Shown here piece by piece: positions 46,873-56,000 of a stretch of 64,000 bases of DNA. This DNA is from JAIVJM01 sp963816985 (GTDB lineage Bacteria; Acidobacteriota; Blastocatellia; Pyrinomonadales; Pyrinomonadaceae), in NCBI GenBank assembly GCA_963816985.1, contig CAWFMF010000004.1, positions 186,001-250,000 on the forward strand, given 5' to 3'. The notes under the pieces were generated by a model. The model worked only from the letters and a program-made list of their open reading frames with translations, was not told the DNA's origin and did no database searches. The translations under genes and the position numbers were made by a program. How positions within the stretch are numbered: the first letter of the stretch is position 1; each line of letters begins with the position of its first letter.

Positions 46873-48021
46873 ATGCGTGCACGGCGTTCCGTGGGTCTAG
46901 GCCGAGTTGCCTTCGTCTCCTTCCTCATCGTCGTCGCAGCCGCGCACTTTAGCGCGCGCACCGCCTCGGCCCGGCAGCCCGCGCAGGAGCCTTCCGGGCA
47001 GAAGGCTGACCAGCAGAAGGCGACCCCGACCGCGCCGCCCAACAAGGTCGCGCCCGCGCCCGCCTCCTCCTCTTCGGGCAACGCCGCCGTGCCGCAGCCA
47101 CCGCCGCCCGCCGCCGCCGGAGCGGGCGAGATTAAAGCCGCGCCCCTGTCCGGCCCCTCTCTGGCCGTCGAGAACGACCGCCCCGTCATCACCCACACCG
47201 ACATGGTGACTTTGACCGTCACGGTCACGGACACTTACGGTCGCTTCGTGACCGGGCTCGGCAAGGGCTCCTTCACCGTCACCGACGACAAGGTCGCGCA
47301 GGACATCACCTTCTTCTCGGACGAGGACGCGCCCGTCTCGCTCGGCGTCATCTTCGACGTGTCGGGCTCGATGGGCGGCGAGAAGATCAACAAGGCACGC
47401 GAGGCCCTCAAGAAGTTCATCGAGACGAGCCACACCGGCGACGAGTATTTCCTCATCGGCTTCAACAACCGCGCGCAGCTCCTCCTCGACCGCACGCGCG
47501 ACAGCGACGCGATGATGCAGAAGCTGACCTTCGTCCAGACCAAGGGGCAGACCGCGCTCTACGACGCCTGCTACCTCGGCGTCGAGCGCGTGACGCGCGG
47601 CGCGCACCCGAAGCGCGCGGTGCTGCTCATCTCCGACGGACAGGACAACAGCTCGCGCTACACCTTCACCGAGCTGCGGCGGATGCTCAAGGAGTCTGAT
47701 GTCATCATCTACGCCGTCGGCATCGTGGACGGCAACGACGAGGGCACGCTCGGCTACGGGGGCCGCGCCATCCTCGAAGAGCTGGCCGGGGTCTCCGGCG
47801 GCAAGGCGTTCTTCCCCTCTTCGGGGGCGGAGATGAACGACACGTTCGAGCGCATCGCCCTCGAACTTCGGACGCAGTATTCCATCGGCTTCCGGCCCAC
47901 CAACTTCGTCAACAACGGCAAGTGGCACAAGCTCAAGATTAAGGTGCAGCCGCCGCGCGGCTTCCCGCGCCTCTTCGTCCGCGGGCGCGAGGGCTACTAC
48001 GCCACGACCAACCCGCGCTGA
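46873..48021 (+). CDS. VWFA-related acidobacterial secreted protein (first copy)
   Basis: The ATG at 46873 follows AGGAGGG by 5 bases and gives 382 residues. Signal peptide (VGLGRVAFVSFLIVVAAAHF), then a Pro/Ala/Gln-rich linker. A short beta region (TLTVTVTDTYGRFVTGLGKG) precedes the von Willebrand A domain with its MIDAS motif DVSGSMGG in LGVIFDVSGSMGGEKINKAR. Later MIDAS elements include KGQTALYDACYLGVERV and VLLISDGQDNSSRYTF. It ends in a strand-rich tail (RTQYSIGFRPTN). This family (VWFA-related, TIGR03436-like) is abundant in Acidobacteria; its role is unknown, perhaps metal-dependent adhesion. A second member follows. Confidence 0.87.
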   Translation: MRARRSVGLGRVAFVSFLIVVAAAHFSARTASARQPAQEPSGQKADQQKATPTAPPNKVAPAPASSSSGNAAVPQPPPPAAAGAGEIKAAPLSGPSLAVENDRPVITHTDMVTLTVTVTDTYGRFVTGLGKGSFTVTDDKVAQDITFFSDEDAPVSLGVIFDVSGSMGGEKINKAREALKKFIETSHTGDEYFLIGFNNRAQLLLDRTRDSDAMMQKLTFVQTKGQTALYDACYLGVERVTRGAHPKRAVLLISDGQDNSSRYTFTELRRMLKESDVIIYAVGIVDGNDEGTLGYGGRAILEELAGVSGGKAFFPSSGAEMNDTFERIALELRTQYSIGFRPTNFVNNGKWHKLKIKVQPPRGFPRLFVRGREGYYATTNPR

Positions 48022-48327
48022 GGGCGCGGAAGCCGGAAACCCTTGAGGCGGCGGGGCGGACGACTTTCCGGCAACGTGCGGCGACCGGAAGGCATCTTTA
48101 GTTGATGTGGCCGCGCCGTTCCCGGCGTCAATCCGCCTTTTAAAAAGGCCCCGAAAGTTCTTTGCCCCGGCCACGCGCGGGGCCTCCCGCCCGGATAGAG
48201 GGGGAGGCCCAACGTCAAAGGTCAGCGCCCCGCGCCCCTTCCCCGAACGGTGGACGGGCCGACGCGGGGCGTTACTTTTGAGCGGGTTGCGGAAACCGCC
48301 CGTTTTAGTCTGAGGATGGTTCAAGAC
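48022..48327. other. Gap between the two VWFA genes with two hairpins
   Basis: GCCTTTTAAAAAGGC (near 48136-48150) is a palindrome. GGGCCTCCC (48180-48188) pairs with GGGAGGCCC (48202-48210). Neither has a downstream T-run. The second VWFA ribosome binding region (TGAGG) is at 48311. No gene. Confidence 0.45.
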
Positions 48328-49641
48328 ATGAAAGATCGAGTCGGTCTCAAAGCATTAGTCTCGACGCGCGCCCGCGCCGCCGTCCGTATGCTCTTCGTCG
48401 CGCTCGTGCTCGCCGCGTCGTCGCTCCCCGTCTCGCACGCGCGGCAGCAGCAGGCGGGCGGCGGGCGACCGCGCCGCGTCAATTCCGTCGCGCCGCAGAC
48501 GAACGCGCGGCCCGCGCAGACTCCGGCCAACAACAACACGACCGCCGCGCCGCGCCAGACGCCGACGCCCGCGCAGACGCCGACGCCGACCCCGGAAGCC
48601 AGCGCGCCGAAGCTCCAGAAGGCGACGCCCATCCAGCAGAACGACCCGAACGCGGGGCCTTCCGAAGAGGAGATTGACGAGGGCGACGTGGTGCGGGTCG
48701 AGACCAATCTCGTCAACCTTCAGGTGCGCGTCATTGACCGCAACAACCGGCCCATCAACGACGTGCGCGACGATGACTTCCGCGTCTTCGAGAACGGCGT
48801 CCCGCAGAAGATAGAGTTCGTGACGAGGGAGGAAGTGCCCATCTCCTACGGCCTCGTCGTGGACAACTCCGGGTCGCTCCGCAACCAGATAGTGCAGGTC
48901 ATCGAGGCGGGCAAGACCATCGTCGAGAGCAACAAGCAGGGCGACGAGACCTTCGTCCTCCGCTTCGTCTCCTCGGACGAGATCAAGATCATGCAGGACT
49001 TCACCGCCGACAAGCAGTTGCTCGGCGACGCGCTTGACGACATGTTCGTCGAGGGCGGGCGCACCGCCGTCATTGACGCCGTCTACCTCGCCTCCGAGCA
49101 CGCCTCGGAGCGCAAGAAGGGCGACCCGCTCGAAGATAAGCGGCGGCGGGCCATCATCCTCGTCACCGACGGCGAAGACCGCGCCAGCTTCTACAAGCGC
49201 GAACAGCTCTTCGAGAGCCTCAAAGAAACGGACGTTCAGATTTACATCATCGGCTTCGTCAACGAGCTTGAGCGCGAGGCCGGGTTCATCAGCAAGTCGA
49301 AGCGGCAGAAGGCCGTTGACCTGCTCGACGGCCTCGCCAAAGAGACGGGCGGACGCGCCTTCTACCCGACCTCGCTCTCGGAGCTGCCGAAGATCGCCGA
49401 GGAGATTACGAAAGACCTCCGCACGCAGTACGTCGTGAGCTACGTGCCGACCTCCAAGGCGCGCGCGGGCGAGTTCCGGCCCGTCCGCGTGGCCGTCGCC
49501 GACGCGCCTAACAGAGACCGTCGCATCGCCGTCACACGCGCCGGTTACACCTCGCGCGGGAGCGTCGAAGCGCCCGCCGCCACACCCACACCGACGCCCG
49601 CGACGGGCTCGCGCCCCGCGCCGAACGTCAGGAAGCCTTGA
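48328..49641 (+). CDS. VWFA-related acidobacterial secreted protein (second copy)
   Basis: I use the ATG at 48328 (437 residues); ATG 48316 would add four residues but abuts the purine-rich site. Signal peptide (AVRMLFVALVLAASSLPVSH), then a long Thr/Pro/Gln linker (TPTPAQTPTPTPEASAPKL). A beta region (VNLQVRVIDRNNRPINDVRD) leads to the VWA domain with MIDAS DNSGSLRN in YGLVVDNSGSLRNQIVQVIE, then EGGRTAVIDAVYLASEHASE and AIILVTDGEDRASFYKREQL. It ends with LRTQYVVSYVPTSKARAGEF. It shares domain order with the preceding gene but only moderate identity, so the duplication is old. Confidence 0.87.
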   Translation: MKDRVGLKALVSTRARAAVRMLFVALVLAASSLPVSHARQQQAGGGRPRRVNSVAPQTNARPAQTPANNNTTAAPRQTPTPAQTPTPTPEASAPKLQKATPIQQNDPNAGPSEEEIDEGDVVRVETNLVNLQVRVIDRNNRPINDVRDDDFRVFENGVPQKIEFVTREEVPISYGLVVDNSGSLRNQIVQVIEAGKTIVESNKQGDETFVLRFVSSDEIKIMQDFTADKQLLGDALDDMFVEGGRTAVIDAVYLASEHASERKKGDPLEDKRRRAIILVTDGEDRASFYKREQLFESLKETDVQIYIIGFVNELEREAGFISKSKRQKAVDLLDGLAKETGGRAFYPTSLSELPKIAEEITKDLRTQYVVSYVPTSKARAGEFRPVRVAVADAPNRDRRIAVTRAGYTSRGSVEAPAATPTPTPATGSRPAPNVRKP

Positions 49642-49669
49642 AGTAAGTTTGAAGTAAGGACGCGCCCCT

Positions 49670-51043
49670 TCACGCGAAGAGCATGAGCGGGGCGGAGGCG
49701 AGCGGGAGCAGCGACGCGACCGAGAGGCGCGGGGGCTGCTCTTCGCTTTCGGGGGTTCCGGCGGGCGTGAAGCGAATGCGGCGGATGCGGTGACCGTCCA
49801 CCCGCTCGACACGGAAGATTCCGGCGACGTGCTCCACCGTGTCGTCCGCGTCGAGGACGCGCCCGGCGCGCGCCATCAGGAACCCGGCGAGCGTCGTGTA
49901 GCCTTCGTCTTCCGGCAGGCCGAGGCCGAGGCGCTGGTTGGCGTCGCGCACGGCGAGCATCCCGTCCAAAAGATAAGTCCCACGGTCGCGCGTAATCTGC
50001 TCGCGCACTTCTTCGTCGAACTCGTCGTTAATCTCGCCGACAATCTCTTCCAGCAAGTCTTCGAGCGTGAGGATGCCTTCGAGCCCGCCGTGCTCGTCCA
50101 AGACGAAGACGAAGTGCGTGCGCGTGGACTGCATCTGCGCGAGCGCCGCGCCGAGCGTCGCCGTCGCCGGGATGAAGACGGGCGGGCGCACGTGCTGCTC
50201 CAGCTCGAACCGTTCGGGGAGCACCTGCCCCATGTCCAAATCCTTCCTGAACAAAAGCCCCACCACTTCGTCCAGACGACCCCGGTAGACGGGCAGGCGC
50301 GAATACCCGTTGGCGCGGAAGGCGGCGCGCGCCTCGTCGAAGGTCGCCTCGACGGACAGTGCCTCGACCTGCGTGCGCGGGACCATCGCCTCGCGCACCT
50401 CGGCGTCGGTGAACTCGAAGACGCGGTTGATGAGCTTCTGCTCTTCGGCTCCGACGTGGCCGCTCTTGCGCGAAACGTCGAGGAGGTGTCGCAGCTCTTC
50501 CTCCGTGTAGACCGAGGCGTGGTCGGACGACGACTCCATCCCGAAGAGCCGGACGGTGCGCGTGCCCGCCCAGTCGAGCAGCCGTATCGGCCACGAGAAG
50601 ATTTTGTAGAAGGCGTGCAGCGGCCACGCGACGGCGAGCGCCACGCGCTCGGCGCGTTCGAGCGCCATCGTCTTCGGGGCCAGCTCGCCCAAGACGATGT
50701 GGAGGAAGGTGATGATGGTGAAGGCGACGGTGAAAGAGATGGTGTGGAGCGCCACCTCGGAGACGCGCCCTTCGAGCGGCCCTTCGAGAAGGCGCGCGAA
50801 GACCGGCTCGCCGAGCCAGCCCAGTGCGAGCGAGGCCATCGTGATGCCGAGCTGCGTGGCCGAGATGTAGGCGTTGAGATTGTCGAGGAGTCCGAGCAGG
50901 CGGCGCGCGGCGCGGTTGCCGCTTTCGGCCAGAGTCTCGATGCGCGAGCGGCGGACGCCGACAAGGGCGAATTCGGAGGCGACGAAGAACCCGTTGAGAA
51001 GGACAAGCAGGAGGATGCCGAGTAGGCTGCCGATGGTTAACAC
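49670..51043 (-). CDS. CNNM/CorC-type transporter (DUF21, two CBS domains, CorC_HlyC domain)
   Basis: 457 residues from a GTG start. Residues 1-180 are a DUF21 membrane domain with four helices (LLGILLLVLLNGFFVASEFA; QLGITMASLALGWLGEPVFA; ISFTVAFTIITFLHIVLGEL; KTMALERAERVALAVAWPLH). A CBS pair follows (REAMVPRTQVEALSVEATFD; RPPVFIPATATLGAALAQMQ). The C-terminal CorC domain contains YLLDGMLAVRDANQRLGLGL. Members export Mg2+ or other divalent ions, or affect their homeostasis. The corA and small membrane genes upstream on the same strand support a magnesium role. Confidence 0.88.
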   Translation of the reverse strand: MLTIGSLLGILLLVLLNGFFVASEFALVGVRRSRIETLAESGNRAARRLLGLLDNLNAYISATQLGITMASLALGWLGEPVFARLLEGPLEGRVSEVALHTISFTVAFTIITFLHIVLGELAPKTMALERAERVALAVAWPLHAFYKIFSWPIRLLDWAGTRTVRLFGMESSSDHASVYTEEELRHLLDVSRKSGHVGAEEQKLINRVFEFTDAEVREAMVPRTQVEALSVEATFDEARAAFRANGYSRLPVYRGRLDEVVGLLFRKDLDMGQVLPERFELEQHVRPPVFIPATATLGAALAQMQSTRTHFVFVLDEHGGLEGILTLEDLLEEIVGEINDEFDEEVREQITRDRGTYLLDGMLAVRDANQRLGLGLPEDEGYTTLAGFLMARAGRVLDADDTVEHVAGIFRVERVDGHRIRRIRFTPAGTPESEEQPPRLSVASLLPLASAPLMLFA

Positions 51044-51084
51044 AACGGTCGTATTCTACCCGACCGCGCCCCGCGCCTTCAACT

Positions 51085-51405
51085 TTACTTCGGAGGCATG
51101 AGCGTGATTTGCCACGCGATGAAGCCCATGAAGAGGAGCATGGCGACGAGGATGGCGAGGACAATCGGCTCAAGGCGGAAGATGCCGGAGGCGTCGCGCT
51201 CCTCTTCGAGGAACTTGTCGGGCATCTTCACGGACTGGTTGCTCACCGTGATGGTGTCGGGGGCGGTGTGCTCGCCCGTGCTTTGGTCGGACTCGGCGAA
51301 GGCCGCCGTCTCCTCCAGAGGCGCGAGGCGGGCGGCCATCTCCTCCTCGTGCTTGCGGCGCTCCGGCCCGCTGCCGTGCTGGTGTCGTCTTCGTCTAATC
51401 TTCAC
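51085..51405 (-). CDS. Small single-pass membrane protein
   Basis: The GTG at 51405 overlaps the corA stop (GTGA) and has AAGGTG upstream; 106 residues. A charged N-terminal half (KIRRRRHQHGSGPERRKHEE) is followed by a linker and one C-terminal transmembrane helix (EPIVLAILVAMLLFMGFIAW). Longer frames overlap corA and lack sense. No family recognised. It lies in an apparent corA - small protein - CNNM-type transporter operon and might modulate either transporter. Confidence 0.6.
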   Translation of the reverse strand: MKIRRRRHQHGSGPERRKHEEEMAARLAPLEETAAFAESDQSTGEHTAPDTITVSNQSVKMPDKFLEEERDASGIFRLEPIVLAILVAMLLFMGFIAWQITLMPPK

Positions 51406-52373
51406 AGCCAACGCACCTTCCTTAAGTAGAAGTAGATCGCGAGCCCGACGGCGACCATCGAGCCGAGGGCGAAGACGTAGCCGAACCTCCACTTCAGCTC
51501 CGGCATGAAGTCGAAGTTCATGCCGTAGATTCCGGCGATGAGCGTCACCGACATCAAGACCGTCGAGATTGACGTGAGCCGCTTCATGATCTGGTTCATG
51601 CGGTTGCCGGAGACGGAGAGGTAGGCATCCATCGTCGAGCTGAGCATGTCGCGGAGGGTGTCAATCGTGTCGGCGACGCGGATGATGTGGTCGAAGACAT
51701 CCTGAAAGTAGACGAAGGTCTCGCGCGGGAAGATGGGCTGCTCGCGCCGGAGCATCGTGTTGAAGACATCGCGCAGCGGCGTGATAGAGCGGCGCAGATA
51801 AAGGAGCTGCTTCTTGATGCGGAAGATGTCCTGAATGGAGTCGGGCTGAAAGTCGCCGAAGATTCGGTCTTCGAGGTCGTCCATGCGGTCGCTCAGAACG
51901 TCTATGAGCGGCATGTAGTCGTCCACGATGGCGTCTATCAGGAGGTAGGCCAGCAGGCCAGCGCCGTGCTCGGCGCGGTCAGTCCACTCGCCCCACAGGC
52001 GCTTGGCCGTCTCGACGGCGCGGATGGGGCGGCTGTGGACGGTGACGAGGAAGTTCGGGCCGAGGAAGATGTTCAGCTCGCGCAGTTCGAGGTCGTCGTC
52101 CGGGCCGGTGAGTTGCGCTTCGTAGAGGACGATGAAGTAGTAGCCGGGGAACTCCTCGATCTTGGGACGCTGGTGCGCGTTGCGGCAGTCCTCGATGGAG
52201 AGCGGGTGGAAGTTGAACTCCTCGGCAAGCTCGGCGAAGTCCTCGCCGGTCGGGTCGCTCACGTCGGCCCAGACGACGTTCTGCTTGCTCAGGCAGTAGT
52301 CGCTCAAGTCCGCCGCCGGGAAGTCCTTGACGAACTTCTTGGTCGAGCTGTCGAGACAGATGGTGGTAATCAT
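51402..52373 (-). CDS. corA: CorA-family magnesium/cobalt transporter
   Basis: 323 residues from the ATG at 52373; a GTG at 52397 would add eight. A large cytoplasmic alpha/beta domain (NVVWADVSDPTGEDFAELAE; FHPLSIEDCRNAHQRPKIEE) precedes long helices (DVFDHIIRVADTIDTLRDML). Two C-terminal transmembrane helices follow, with the signature YGMNF between them (SVTLIAGIYGMNFDFMPEL; FALGSMVAVGLAIYFYLRKV). The pentamer takes up Mg2+. Divergently arranged with the TIGR02587 gene. Confidence 0.93.
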   Translation of the reverse strand: MITTICLDSSTKKFVKDFPAADLSDYCLSKQNVVWADVSDPTGEDFAELAEEFNFHPLSIEDCRNAHQRPKIEEFPGYYFIVLYEAQLTGPDDDLELRELNIFLGPNFLVTVHSRPIRAVETAKRLWGEWTDRAEHGAGLLAYLLIDAIVDDYMPLIDVLSDRMDDLEDRIFGDFQPDSIQDIFRIKKQLLYLRRSITPLRDVFNTMLRREQPIFPRETFVYFQDVFDHIIRVADTIDTLRDMLSSTMDAYLSVSGNRMNQIMKRLTSISTVLMSVTLIAGIYGMNFDFMPELKWRFGYVFALGSMVAVGLAIYFYLRKVRWL

Positions 52374-52474
52374 CTCAGTCGGTTTTCGCCCCTCCACTCA
52401 AAATGCGAGACTTCGAGTATACTGAATTTCGCCCCGTTGAGAACCCTTTAAATGTTTCGCTCTCCAAGCTTCGC

Positions 52475-53359
52475 ATGAGGACGACTGCCCAATCGCTCAG
52501 GGAGTACGCGCGCGGCGTGGCCGGGGGCTTGCTCTTCAGCCTGCCGCTGCTCTACACGATGGAGGTCTGGTGGGCCGGACTCACTTCGCACCCGTGGCGG
52601 CTGGCCGCCTACGTCGTCGCGACCTTCGTCCTGCTCCTCGGCTACAACTACTACGCGGGGCTGCGGCAGGACTCGTGCTTCGAGGAGGTCGTCATTGACT
52701 CGGTCGAGGAGATGGGTATCGGCCTCGCCGTCTCGGCCTTCGTCCTCTTCCTTCTGGGGCGCATCCACACGGGGATGCCCGCGAGCGAGGCCGTCGGCCA
52801 GATTGTCGTCGAGGCGATGACGGTCGCCATCGGCGTCTCGGTCGGGACGGCGCAGCTCGGCAGCGGCGACGAAGAGGACGCGGCGGACAAGGGCGTGGGC
52901 GACGGCGGCGCGGGCGGTGGGCAAAAGAGTGCGGCGGGACGGGCGAACTCCGGCGGCGGCGGAGAAGTTCACTTCGGCGGCCAGATGGTGCTCGCCGTCT
53001 GCGGCGCGGTGCTGTTCGCGGCGAACGTCGCGCCGACCGAAGAGATTCTGATGATTGCCGTCGAGATTACGGCGTGGCGGCTGCTCGGTCTGGCCGCGCT
53101 CTCTCTGGGGCTCGGCGCGCTGATTCTTTATTACAGCGAGTTCGCGGGGTCGAGCCGGTACGTGCGCTTCGACGCGCGCCACGACGTGCTCGTCGGCACG
53201 GTCGTCACATACGCCGTCGCGCTCGCGGCCTCGGCCTTGATACTGACTTTCTTCGGGCGCTTCGACGGGCAGGCGCTCGCGACCTGCGTGGCGCAGACAA
53301 TCGTGCTCGGCGTCGCCGCGACTCTGGGGGCGTCGGCGGGGAGACTGTTGCTGCAATGA
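52475..53359 (+). CDS. TIGR02587 (DUF2391)-family integral membrane protein
   Basis: The ATG at 52475 lies after a TATACT hexamer (52418-52423) that probably is the -10 of this gene, so the upstream ATG at 52403 is unlikely. 294 residues with about seven hydrophobic helices (GLLFSLPLLYTMEVWWAGL; LAAYVVATFVLLLGYNYYAG; GLAVSAFVLFLLGRIHTGMP; VGTVVTYAVALAASALILTF). A Gly/Ala/Ser-rich loop sits between helices 4 and 5. The conserved NVAPTEEILMIAVEITAWRL segment is typical of the family. Function unknown. Members are commonly next to a TIGR02588 gene, as here. Confidence 0.85.
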   Translation: MRTTAQSLREYARGVAGGLLFSLPLLYTMEVWWAGLTSHPWRLAAYVVATFVLLLGYNYYAGLRQDSCFEEVVIDSVEEMGIGLAVSAFVLFLLGRIHTGMPASEAVGQIVVEAMTVAIGVSVGTAQLGSGDEEDAADKGVGDGGAGGGQKSAAGRANSGGGGEVHFGGQMVLAVCGAVLFAANVAPTEEILMIAVEITAWRLLGLAALSLGLGALILYYSEFAGSSRYVRFDARHDVLVGTVVTYAVALAASALILTFFGRFDGQALATCVAQTIVLGVAATLGASAGRLLLQ

Positions 53360-53757
53360 CGAAGAAGAAGCAGAAGCGGGTGGAAAAGAACTGGCTGGAG
53401 TGGGCCGTCTTCGGCGTCGGCCTCGTGCTCGTCGCGTGCACGCTCGGCTTCCTCATCTACGACGGGGCGAGTTCGGCGGGCGACGTGCCGCCCGACGTGA
53501 AAGTCCTGCTCGGCGCGACCGAACAGAGGGGCGAGCAGTTCGTCGTCCCCGTGACCGTTGTGAACGAGGGCGGGCAGACCGCCGAGGGCGTCACCGTCGA
53601 GGTCTCGCTCGAACGAGACGGCTCGCCGCCCGAACGCGGCGAGTTCGCCGTCGCCTTCCTCCCGCGCGGCGGCAGTCGCGAGGGCTTCGTCACCTTCCGC
53701 ACAGACCCTCGCACGGCGCGTCTCGTCCCGCGCGTCCTCGGCTACGAAAAGCCGTAA
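53356..53757 (+). CDS. TIGR02588-family protein
   Basis: The ATG at 53356 overlaps the stop of the preceding gene (ATGA), so translation is coupled. 133 residues: a basic N-terminus (TKKKQKRVEKNWLEW), one transmembrane helix (AVFGVGLVLVACTLGFLIYD) and an exported beta-sandwich part (QFVVPVTVVNEGGQTAEGVT; GEFAVAFLPRGGSREGFVTF). It is the usual partner of TIGR02587 proteins; the pair may form one membrane complex of unknown function. Confidence 0.85.
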   Translation: MTKKKQKRVEKNWLEWAVFGVGLVLVACTLGFLIYDGASSAGDVPPDVKVLLGATEQRGEQFVVPVTVVNEGGQTAEGVTVEVSLERDGSPPERGEFAVAFLPRGGSREGFVTFRTDPRTARLVPRVLGYEKP

Positions 53758-53926
53758 GTATTCGCCTTTTTCCTTCCACCACATTTTCGCAACACCTTCC
53801 GCCGCCACCTCTTACATAACTATTACAATCAACGGGCTCGCTTCCTGCTACGATTAACTCACCCCCACACATCTCAATGGTGGAAAATTTTTCCGACTCG
53901 AAAAGGTTGAAGGAGAAGCGAGAGAC

Positions 53927-54814
53927 ATGACTGAAGACAAGGCGGTAGAGCAGATAAGGCGGACGGGCGTTAACTGGGGGACGACGGTCACGGTGATACT
54001 TTTTCACATCTTCGCCGTCGCCGCACTCTTCATGTTCACGTGGCAGGGGCTTGTGGCCTTCGTCGGGCTGACGCTTCTGGCGGGCGCGCCCGGCATCGGC
54101 ATCGGCTACCACCGGCTGCTCACGCACCGCGGGTTCAAGACGCCGAAGGTCGTCGAGTATTTCCTGACCATGTGCGGGATGCTCTCGCTCCAGAGCGGCG
54201 CGATCAACTGGGTCGCGACGCACCGCATCCATCACGCGCACACCGACGGCCCCGGCGACCCGCACACGCCGCGCGACGGCGCATGGTGGGCGCACATGGG
54301 CTGGATTTTCACCGGCACGGCGCAGCAGCACGACGAGTCAGTCCTCAGACGCTACGCGCCCGACCTGATGAAAGACCCCGTCCACGTCTGGATGAACCGC
54401 CTCTTCTTCATGCCGCTCATCATCACGGGCGCGCTGCTTCTCGCCTTCGGCGGCTGGTCAATGCTCTTCTGGGGCGTCTTCCTGCGCGTCGTGGTGGCGT
54501 GGCACGTCACTTGGCTCGTCAACTCGGCGACGCACATGTTCGGCACGCGCCGCTTCGAGACCAACGACGATTCGACCAACCACTGGCTCATCGCGTTCCT
54601 GACCTACGGCGAGGGCTGGCACAATAACCACCACGCGCACCCGCGCTCCGCCAAGCACGGCCTCGCGTGGTACGAGTTCGACCTCAACTGGGTCTTGATT
54701 CGAGGGATGCAGTTGGTCGGCCTCGCGAGCGACATCAAGCTCACCAAGCTGACCGCGCCCGTCGTCGCCTCCGACCGGGACACCGCGACGAACGCGCTCC
54801 GCGAAGCAGCTTAA
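53927..54814 (+). CDS. Acyl-CoA desaturase (delta-9 type) fatty acid desaturase
   Basis: 295 residues; AAGGAG lies upstream of the ATG at 53927. Three histidine boxes match the stearoyl-CoA desaturase type: HRLLTH (GIGYHRLLTHRGF), HRIHHAH (VATHRIHHAHTDGPGDPHTP) and HNNHHAHP near the C-terminal end (GEGWHNNHHAHPRS). Transmembrane pairs flank them. It uses O2 to insert a cis double bond near the middle of acyl chains. It is a different subfamily from the desaturase at 5432. The palindromic element B5 follows. Confidence 0.9.
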   Translation: MTEDKAVEQIRRTGVNWGTTVTVILFHIFAVAALFMFTWQGLVAFVGLTLLAGAPGIGIGYHRLLTHRGFKTPKVVEYFLTMCGMLSLQSGAINWVATHRIHHAHTDGPGDPHTPRDGAWWAHMGWIFTGTAQQHDESVLRRYAPDLMKDPVHVWMNRLFFMPLIITGALLLAFGGWSMLFWGVFLRVVVAWHVTWLVNSATHMFGTRRFETNDDSTNHWLIAFLTYGEGWHNNHHAHPRSAKHGLAWYEFDLNWVLIRGMQLVGLASDIKLTKLTAPVVASDRDTATNALREAA

Positions 54815-54825
54815 CGAAAGTTTTT

Positions 54826-55043
54826 AAGCCCCGCAGGGGCGGAAGATAATAGCCGGGGGCAAGTGCGCAGCACGCCGCCCCCGGTCAGGATGTAGATAAA
54901 GGAATCCGACCCTGAAGGGGTCGCACCTCAACGTTGAAGGTGCGACCCCTTCAGGGTCGAAATTCTTTTCCTCGACTGTTCCGGGGGCGGCACGAACTGT
55001 CGTTCGCTTGCCCCCGGCTATTATCTTCCGCCCCTGCGGGGCT
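54826..55043. repeat. Large nested palindromic element (B5)
   Basis: Outer arms AAGCCCCGCAGGGGCGGAAG with TAATAGCCGGGGGCAAG (54826-54863) and their inverse (55007-55043). A middle layer GCCGCCCCCGG / CCGGGGGCGGC. Inner arms 54907-54929 and 54938-54959 contain CGACCCTGAAGGGGTCGCAC and its inverse. Organised like B3. Confidence 0.87.
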
Positions 55044-55088
55044 GCCCGCCGCTAACGCGGCATCAATGTTTCGCCTATAATTAACGTC

Positions 55089-56000
55089 ATGCGCACCGAC
55101 AGCCGCCGCAAGTCAATCGCGTTCTTCATCACGCTCGGCGCGATACTGGTCTCGATTGCGGTGGCCTTGAACGTGACGTGGATTCTGCTCAACTGGCAGA
55201 AGGTCGCGCTCCTCATCCTCGGCATCATCTTCTTCGTCGTCATCATCACGGGACTCGTCCTCAACACCATCTTCCTCGTGCGCGAGATTCGCCGCAACGA
55301 CCAGCACGACTCCTTCATCAACGCCGTCACGCACGAGCTGAAGACGCCCGTCACTTCCATCCGCCTCTACCTCGAAACGCTGAAGGCGCGCGACGTGGAC
55401 GAGGAGCAGCGGCGCAAGTTCTACGACGTGATGCTCGCCGACAGCGACCGACTCCTGCACACCATCGAGCAGGTCTTGCGCGCGGGCCGGACGAGCCACC
55501 ACCGCCGACACCTCCACACTTCCCTGATAGATGTCGGCGGGATGGTGCGCGAGGAAGTTGATTTGGCGCGCACGCGCTATAACCTCGGCGCGGGCGCGCT
55601 CCGCTACGAGGAGACCTTCAACGGCGGGGGCCGCGCGCGCGTGCGCGGCGACGTAGACGAGCTGCGCGCGGCGGTCTCGAACCTCTTAGACAACGCGGTC
55701 AAGTATTCGCGCGACGAGGTGGAGGTGGCCGTCGAGGTCGAGACGGCGAGCGAGCGCGCCGTCGTCGTCCGCGTCAGCGACCGCGGCATCGGCATCCGCC
55801 CCGGACAGATGAAGCGCATCTTCAACCGCTTCTACCGCGCGCCGGGGCACGCTCTGGCGCGCGTCAAGGGGACGGGGCTCGGCCTCTTCATCGTGCGCTC
55901 GGTGGTGAAGAAGCACGGCGGTCGCGTCTTCGCCGAGAGCGAAGGGCCGGGGCGCGGCAGCACCTTCACCATCCGCCTGCCGAGGGCCGAAGAGAGATGA
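55089..56000 (+). CDS. Sensor histidine kinase
   Basis: 303 residues. Two N-terminal transmembrane helices (FFITLGAILVSIAVALNVTW; LLILGIIFFVVIITGLVLNT) with almost no periplasmic loop, so it may sense membrane or internal signals. The H-box is FINAVTHELKTPVTSIRLYL (His near 81). The N-box SNLLDNAVKYSRDEVEVAVE, G1 VSDRGIGIRPGQMKRIFNRF and G2 KGTGLGLFIVRSVVKKHGGR complete the catalytic domain. The stop overlaps the start of the response regulator (ATGA). No input domain or HAMP is evident. Confidence 0.92.
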   Translation: MRTDSRRKSIAFFITLGAILVSIAVALNVTWILLNWQKVALLILGIIFFVVIITGLVLNTIFLVREIRRNDQHDSFINAVTHELKTPVTSIRLYLETLKARDVDEEQRRKFYDVMLADSDRLLHTIEQVLRAGRTSHHRRHLHTSLIDVGGMVREEVDLARTRYNLGAGALRYEETFNGGGRARVRGDVDELRAAVSNLLDNAVKYSRDEVEVAVEVETASERAVVVRVSDRGIGIRPGQMKRIFNRFYRAPGHALARVKGTGLGLFIVRSVVKKHGGRVFAESEGPGRGSTFTIRLPRAEER

